From NCBI GenBank assembly GCA_030248225.1, contig JASANE010028639.1:21224-85223 (forward strand): 64,000 nt of DNA, given 5' to 3'. Positions within the stretch are counted from its first letter, which is position 1; each line of letters begins with the position of its first letter. The notes under the pieces are model-generated. The model did not search any database. It saw nothing but the letters and a program-made list of their open reading frames with translations, and was not told where the DNA came from. Shown here one piece after another: positions 50,201-59,200 of the stretch. Source of the DNA: Trileptium ribeirensis. Lineage: Eukaryota > Nematoda > Enoplea > Enoplida > Thoracostomopsidae. The position numbers and the translations under genes were made by a program.

Positions 50201-53200
50201 CGTAATATCGTTTCTATTCGAGTTATCCCATTATTAGATTATTATGAATGGCTAAGAACAGTGCAATATCGTCCTTTGATTGGTTTAGTTCGTAACTTAT
50301 TTTAAAAAAAATTAATGTTCACCGTCGGATCGAAACCCATTCTACCTCTAAAGTGTCACTTTTGCTTACAGTACATACTTCGTTCGTACGGATTCGACAA
50401 TGAAGAAGGTGGAATTGTTGCAGTCGACGAAATTTCGTTTCGATCTCCTAGTTGTGGCGGTAAGTAGTTTATACTATATAATTCCAGTAACGGATGCTGT
50501 ATTATTCAAAGGGGAGGAGCGCGGAGACGCTCTTCTTGTGCAACCTTTATCTGGACAAATTATGACCTGCTACGATGTGCAAATTTTAGGTGACTATATA
50601 TACATCTTTTCCAAGTTACACAGACGATTCTATATAATCCACTAAACGGGTGACAGTGCATAAAGTTACGTTTATCCCTTATATACGTACAAAATTTGTA
50701 AATGTATGCGTACAGCAAGGTTCGTTTCTACATCACTGAGCCCTAGACAACTTCATCAAGCTGGTAATATTGACGGCAGTGGTATTTGACTAACACCCAA
50801 TGTGGGCCGCATGGCTCCTGCGCCCTTTTCTTGGCCACGTTCCTGCATACTTCATTCATACTAATTCGATACTGAAGAAAGGAAAGTGGAATTGTAGGTG
50901 GAGCAAAATTTCATTTCGATCTCCAAGTTGTGGCAGTAGGTATAGGACAGCAAAACAAATTGCGATAACTAAGAAATTACGTCTAACACAAAAAATGACG
51001 CATTTCTATCGATTGAGAAACTGAGATAGTTAACAAAAATAGGCAACTCGGGATGAAATGTAGAACGCGAATATTGGCGCACATTCAATTGAGATGACTT
51101 TAATAGCTGGGGCGGGCCGACAGTTGATTGGACTCGGACGATTGCGTGTTGATTTAGATGAACAGAACACCTAGGACAAATGTAAGTTTGGCACAGTCGC
51201 ATCAAGTATCTCAGCTTTCGGTATTTACCAATCACAAAATTTGCATTTCTACTTTTGCAAACAGACGAAAATCGATAGAATCGCTCGGCAAAAACTGGCT
51301 TAGAGCAGTTGAAGTGTGACATTGGCAATGATTTATGTGGTGACCGACAAATTTTCATTACAACATTCGTAATTTGTCATAAAAATTGGTTAGAGAAACG
51401 GAAGCGTGACTATGGCATTGAACTATGTAGTCATCGGCATACTTTCATTACAATAAGTCGTTATTTGTAACCAAAAATGATTAGAGAAGTTGAAGTGTGA
51501 CATTGGTATTGTTCTATATGGTGACCGACATACTGTCATTATAATAAGTCCTTATTTGTCGCAAAACATAGTACGATAACATGTGTCTTCGTCAAAATAA
51601 CGAACATACTGCTTGTATATATATAGTCGAAGGCTTTTCTCAGAAATACACATCTATGATTTTTAGCTTACATTACAATACATCGCTGTAAATTTAAGTA
51701 TATATTAAGGACATGTCATTTATCTGGTTATAACTAACTTTTAAAATACATGTTTTACCAGGTGGAAAACCAATTTACATGGAGAGTCATAAAAAGCTGG
51801 TAGCTTAACAGTTTCTGAGGTCCTGTGGCTTGGAATTGCAATGCTTATAGTTAGGTTTTTGCAAAGAGGAAAAAGCTGTGCACGCCTTTATGCTTGCTTG
51901 TAGGAAATGCGACCTGGACAATAGTACATCGTAAAATAGCGACAAAAATATCTGTTTTATTTTTATAGAATTTATTATCTGTTTAATTTGGTAAAAGGTT
52001 GGTTCTTTTCCATTATCCCCCAGCTCGCGTTTGCCCAAAAATGGTCAGATTCTGGAAATTTTGGTATTTTTGTTATCCTCGAGACCGCCCCTCATCATTT
52101 AGACCAAAAAGTTGAATCTTTAAAATTTTGGATTTTTTGGGACCCAAGGGAACCTAAATTTTAAAAATTCCATTTTTTGGTTTTTGGATGAAATGATCAG
52201 AGCAGGTATCGAGGATCAAAAAAAATACCAAAATTTCCAGAATCTCACCATTTATGGGCAAACGCGGACTGGGGGGATAATGGAAAAGAGCCAAAAGGTT
52301 TACAATCAATGCATATTTAACTACCGAGATTACGCCGTCCCACACGGCTTGGTGAGCAGGGTCAGACGGCCTGAACATGTTGTACGATAAGCAGTGTCTT
52401 TATAATGTGGCTTTAACATGTGTAAATTTACTAAATTTTGTTGGCATTTTCACGTCATCATTTGTATTTTGAGTATCGATGAACAATTCTAGATCGCCGC
52501 GAGGTATCTATTCCGGAACGCTCAAGTGAAAGTCTCGTTTTCTAGCCTTCCGTGAGGCTCTTTGCAAAGCGAGTGAACAACGACACATATACATTCGTAT
52601 AGAAGTCGCAGAATTTAGTAGATATAAGCTTTCAAACATTATGTCATTACTCGTTATTGAATAACTGCAGGAGTTAAGTGGCTAAAATATCACTTGCAAG
52701 AAATTGTTCGAGTATTAATAAAATTGAAACATATTTTTTATCAGTGGCGCAACCACGTTCAAAATAGTGAGGAGGGCTGACTCAGTAGTCTCTATTGTCA
52801 CCCGCATGTCACATGTTAACAAGCAGTAAATAACATTTACGTTACAAAATAGAGTAGCAAATTGGGTAGCAAATCTTCGACAGTTCGAGGACGGGTTTGG
52901 GCTCCCCGAAAAACAAGAGTGGGGCCATGGGTGGTGCGCCCGGGCCTTAAAAGGTGCCACCGGCCTCACGGTTGTTACGTCTATGTTTTTGATTTATTAT
53001 GATTCTAACAAATCAGATATCGTTTTCGCACAGTAAATAACGATAACTTTTGCCTGATACGCACAATTAACCAATTTGTCGCTGTTTTATTTTCTTGTCT
53101 GATATTTGTTCATGCTAAAGATGATAGCTGATTCGTTGCTCGAAAAATGTTGTATGATTAGTTGCCGAGTTTTCATTTGAAGCTGAATAACCATTCTTGC

Positions 53201-56200
53201 TCATAGGGATAAATTCCACCTGAGGCTCGGATACCCCTTGGGGCTTCGCCGATCTCCCTGATAGGACTCCTGGTCCCCTGAGGCTCGGTATTTTATTGTG
53301 CGTTAAAGGCTCTCCGAAAGTTTTGGCCCAAAATATGTTGAATTTTGGCAAAAAATGGGGAGAGTTGGCAAAAATTAAGAATAACTATGAATCCTAAAAA
53401 TTTCAAAAATTTTCCCCCACCGCCCGCTGACCAGCTAATCAGTCCTGGCCTGGGAAGGCCGAAGTCCCCTGTAGCACCTGTCATACCTGCTGGGATTTCG
53501 GACCTTGACCATATTTGATGATTACTATAATTTGAGCACTCGTCGATAAAGGTAAGACGCGGGGCAGGGTGTCTCGAAAACCTAATGTACCGCCCTCACC
53601 ACACATTATAAATAGCTCAGAAAACATTAGGAGAAACAAAAAGCATAAAATTCTCATAATGTCAGTTAACAAACTATGGGTCCAGGTCCAAACCCGCCCA
53701 CACGCGCCCGACCCCTGTCAAAAAATGTCTTAGGCCAGGAAGTGGTTCAGAATCAAATTCAAATATTTTATGTTGACTGAACACATATCTAGCCTGGTTC
53801 CTTAATTGGTGAAACATCGCTTTTTAACACCGTCTTTTGAAGAAGAAGTTGGTAGAATATTTTCTAAATTTCAGCAGCCGATGCTTGCAGTATGCAGTGT
53901 TCGTTTGGATCAGGTATGTAATATTTTGTGTTCTAATAATATTATCGTCAGCTGACGTGTACTTGTTTGTTGTACAACGTAATTTCGAGAATACTTTCTA
54001 GGCGGAATGGACCTACCAAACGAAGGCACTAACGCCGGCCATAATACTATGGCCGACGTTAGTGCCTTCGTTTGGTAGGTCCATTCGCAACCCAGTGGGC
54101 CTCTTACAAAATGCAAATTTTTAGCTAATAAAATCTCCTCGAATGGTACTAGAGTTACTAGTTCAATAGTTTCAAATTTGCAACCTTTATACAATCAAGC
54201 CATACATATTGACGCTCCGAGGTCGTCGGGGGAGGTCGTTTCAGGGAAGTGGTGAGAAAACAATGGTGACCTCTTCCACGTCGTACTCTCATTTTTCCAA
54301 TTTCACCACAGTTTTTACCAAATCATTGCCGATTTTCCCCTATTTTTGCAGAAATTTAATACGCGCCTTCGGCGCACTAGGGTGCGAGATGGGGGCGCAC
54401 CCTCACTGGGAGTAGAGTGGTAGCCTCAGGGGTGCTAGGCCTCGGAGGAGGGTAGCCCCCATGAACTCCTGCTTCAAAACGTATAACTTCGGCCCTCACT
54501 TATTCTGATTTTTACACTTACACTTCGATCATACTAGCATTTGAACTAATACTTTTTATAGAATTTCTTATACAAAATGAAATTCTATAGATGTGTGGTG
54601 TCGGCACGGGGACGAGGGGTACTATGGATTACTCACAGCATAGTTTGGAAGGAGCCACTCACACCATAATTTGGAGGAGGCCACTCACATGTTAGCGTAG
54701 TCTAGAAATACTACCTTAAATAATATACATAACACCAATCATGAATTGCAATAAAAAATATACTTACTATCGTTCTTCAAAGTGCTAATGGACGTGTGTT
54801 GAAATAATATTTTCTTGAATTCTGAATATCTGTTCCTTTGTGGCAGAATTTATCTAACTGGTAAATGTTTTTTAGGAAACATGATTATGGCTCTTTACGT
54901 TGAACTGTCGTAGTCTGAATTGGTGGAAATTTTTGACAGATGTTTCATTTTCATGATTGCAGTTTTTTTATTTGCTGATCTCCGCAAGGCAGTATCTACT
55001 GTTAATTGCTATGAGCTCCTTTACCCGCCGTTGACCAAAAATAATTGCGTAGTGGACAGATAATTGATTTGGTAATGGAACACATTTTTAGCAGTCGCAG
55101 AATGTGAAAACGGTCTCAAGGATACACTAATTCTATGCAAGTTGAAATGTATATTTTCGTAATCTGGATACCAGCATCCCTGTTCTGGATTATATCGATT
55201 GACTTATGCCCTTAAAGTGATGCAAATTACTATGTCTTATACAGTTGCATTTTAATTAACTCATTGGAATTTTAAAAATCTCACTATGAATGCTATAATT
55301 TAGGACACCTCGACCAGTGCGATTATGTTCAAAGAACAGAAGGTCGCACGGAATGGATATCATCACGTGCCGAAGGCAGACGCGTCGGCGACTGTGGAAA
55401 TGCTGATACCGGTGTGCGTGGAGCACGTAAGTTTGCATTGGGCTTATGGAAATTTTGCTTAAATTCGACACAATCCTAAAGTCGAAAGTTTAAGCAAAAC
55501 CCCATTTTTAAAGTCTAAAATAAAAGAACATTTTCTTAGATTATTCTGAATATTTTAAAACAGTTTCACCCAAAAGTATATCTATACTTTTTAAATGTCC
55601 ATGGGATTAAAGAGGATTACCCCGCAAAAGCATCGGTCGGATCCCCAGCACAAATCTACCCCCACCCCCGTCGCCGGGCGCCCGAAGAGCGTGGAAAATC
55701 TTCGCTGCCAAATACAATGTGAAAATTGGCAAAAATTGGGGTAAAATTTGCTGAAAGTACATGAAAATAGAAAGTATTTATCTTGAACTGGCAAAGATTG
55801 AACTAAATCCTAGCAAAATTGGGAAAAATTCTGGGCTGAAACGGACCTAGGTCGACGGAGCTTTGACTCCTACGCAATACTTCTATGTTATCACATAATT
55901 GTAATGCAATCTACATTATTTTGTTAATCTGGGCACAAAGTGCTGACATTCGGCAAGCTTCGTGCTGATTGAGATAATAAAGTACACTGACAAAAATTGC
56001 TTAACATAATTTCTGGTATCACATTTTATTGCAGTAAATCGTTTTTTTTTTTGCATTATTTGTAGTTAGCCGAACCCGAATGAGTTAGCAGAAAACAAGT
56101 TCTCTGTTATAGGCATGCTAAGTTAAGCAATGCGCCATGTGTGCCTCATTTTTCAGCTCCTGGCAGTGATTATCGTTTGTGCGCCCTACTCGACGGTCCC

Positions 56201-59200
56201 TCAACAGCAATCCTCGAGTCAGATATCCAGGGACCGTTCCCTGACCGTCAGCTTCATTTCGACTACTGGGAATCTACAGCGGACGCCCAGATGAAAGCAT
56301 GCTATGATAACTGTAACAATTGCCCATTTGAGTCGGAACGTGGTGTACAAGTTGCACATCGTAATTGGAGGTCCGCGCGATTGCCACTGGATTCTAGTTT
56401 TTCAAAGGTAAACGATTACAATACATATGCCCGTGTGAATATTAGAGCAGCTTTTTTCTGTACCAAAATAGTTTATTTTAGAGAGCACGAATGTGCGTGT
56501 GAATATGAGAGCAGCTTTTGGCTGTACCAGATTAGAGCTTATTTTAGAGAGTATGCATGTCCGTGTGAACATGAGAGCAGCATTTGGCTGTACCTAAATA
56601 GAGTTCATTTTAGAGAGCACGAATGTGCGTGTGAATATGAGAGCAGCTTTTGGCTGTACCAAAATAGTTTATTTTAGAGAGTATGAATGTCCGTGTGAAT
56701 ATGAGAGCAGCTTTTGGCTGTACCAAAATAGAGTTTGTTTTAGAGAGTATGAATGTCCGTGTGAATATGAGAACAGCTTTTGGCTGTACCAAAATAAAGT
56801 TTATTTTAGAAAGTATAATGCCCGTGTGAATATGAGAGCAGCTTTTGGCTGTGCCAAGATAGAGCTTATTTTAGAAAGTATGAATGCCCGTGTGAATATG
56901 AGAGCAGCTTTTGGCTGTACCAAAATAAAGTTTATTTTAGAGAGTGTGAATGTCCGTGTAAATATGAGAGCAAACAGTTTTTGGCTGTACCAAAATAGAG
57001 TTTATTTTAGAGAGTATGAATGCCCCTGTGAATATGAGAGCAGCCTTTGGTTGTACGAAAATAGTTTATTTTAGAAAGTATGAATGCCCGTGTGAATACG
57101 AGAGCATCTTTTGGCTGTGCCCAGATAGAGTTTATTTTAGAGAGTATGAATGTCCGTGTGAATATGAGAGCAAACAGTTTTTGGCTGTACCAAAATAGAG
57201 TTTATTTTAGAGAGTATGAATGCCCGTGTGAATATGAGAGCAGCCTTTGGTTGTACGAAAATAGTTTATTTTAGAAGGTATGAATGCCCGTGTGAATATG
57301 AGAGCAGCTTTTGGCTGTGCCCAGATAGAGTTTATTTTAGAGAGTATGAATGGCCGTGTGAATATGAGAGCAGCCAACCCAAAATAGAATTTATTTTAGA
57401 GAGTATGAATGCTCGTATGAATATGAGAGCAGCTTTTGGTTGTATCAAAATAGAGTTTATTTTATAGAATATTAATGCTTGTGTGAATACGAGAGCAGGC
57501 AGCTTTTGGCTGTGCCCAGATAGAGTTTATTTTAGAGAGTATGAATGGCCGTGTGAATATGAGAGCAGCCAACCCAAAATAGAATTTATTTTAGAGAGTA
57601 TGAATGCTCGTATGAATATGAGAGCAGCTTTTGGTTGTATCAAAATAGAGTTTATTTTATAGAATATTAATGCTTGTGTGAATACGAGAGCAGGCAGCTT
57701 TTGGCTGTGCCCAGATAGAGTTTATTTTAGAGGGTATGAATGCCCGTTTGAATATGAGAGCAGCTTTTGGCGGTACCAAAATAGAGTTTATTTTAGAGAG
57801 TCTGAATGGGTTTGAAATGTGTTAAAAGCTTTGCTACATAAAATTTTGACTACGAGAACGGTTGTAGCGGAACGCGCAGCGGGACGGTTGTTCTATCGAG
57901 ACGCACAGTCAAATATACTAGAAAATTTTCCAAAGAGCAGTTGTGGTTCTTTTGTCTTGTGCATGGTAATCGATGACATTATAACCAGACTGAGTAGCAA
58001 TCGAGCTTTATGCTTACGGTACTCAGATGACAGAGCTCTTCTGACATCGCTTAAATACCTCGGCGTTGTGCGCAAGTATCATATGACACTGCTATTCTGA
58101 TATCGTTTAAGTACCTCGGGGTTATGCGTAGGGTGGTATGACACAGCTCTTCTGACATCGCTTGGAGTTGCGCGTACGTTACTCAGATGTCACTCTTGTG
58201 ACATCGCCTATGTACCACGCGACATGTGATATACTTTTTAGAGGTCTTGAAACAACCTAGGTGTTTAGGTTAATAATCGGCCCTATCATAGACGAAACAC
58301 AAAGGTGACTTGATCCGTTACGTTTCAGCTACTATAAAATTGAAATTAATTTAATGATATTTGACAAAACACAAAAACAAAACGAAAAACTGAATAAGTG
58401 AACCTGGCGCCTAGTTGTGTAATAAAATCTGCCGTTATACTAATATTCGACACAAAAGAGAAATTTAGAAACACAATATGAATTATTTTTCGAACTTTTT
58501 TCTAAACTTTTCGAACTTTTTTTTCGAAATTAATTTAATAATATTTGACAAAACACAAAAAATTAAAAACTGAATAAGTGAACCTGGCGCCTAGTTGTGT
58601 AATAAAATCTGCCGTTATATTAATATTCGACACAAAAGAGAAATTTAGAAACACAATATGAATTATTTTTCGAACTTTTAGTTTGGACATTGCCAATTGT
58701 AGGAAAAGGCACACCTATGAGATCTATATGTTTGCTACGAAAACCTATTATGAGTTACAATTCTTTTCTATATTGCTATTAAGTTGAACAGAAATGACAT
58801 ATTTGCTCAAGTTTAATGCATTAATGACCCAACAGCAGTTTGAAATTATATATATATTGCTGTCCGCATAAATGTTGACGATAGTAATGCATTTTGTCTC
58901 AACATCTCTTATACATAAAATAAACTCCAAATCGTTCAATTTCATAGTCAATTCTTCCCTATGTCATATAACACATCTGAATAATTTGGTAAGAATTCCT
59001 GCCCAATATGGTGTCATGTATATAGAAGCTAGCATTAGCATACCAACCACTTCATCTGAGATTAGCTTCTTGAATCGATATCAACTATCCCTAGTTATAT
59101 AAAATAGAGAACTGCCTCAGTCGGAAAAATATCAACTACCGCGATAATTGGTTTGTTGCTTTTATTCGAAAAATAAGAATATATAAGGAAAACCTGAATA

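Noticed and set aside
50969..51358. 129-codon minus-strand ORF
   Set aside because: It overlaps a diverged 91-bp tandem repeat, has no recognisable domain and lies in an intron of the opposite strand.
52154..52390. Mirror ORFs on both strands
   Set aside because: They are products of the hairpin MITE at 52001-52292.
56625..57467. Cys-rich 22-residue repeat protein
   Set aside because: No start or splice context of its own. The frame is open in all phases in turn because the unit is 66 bp. Kept only as a read-through idea from exon 11.
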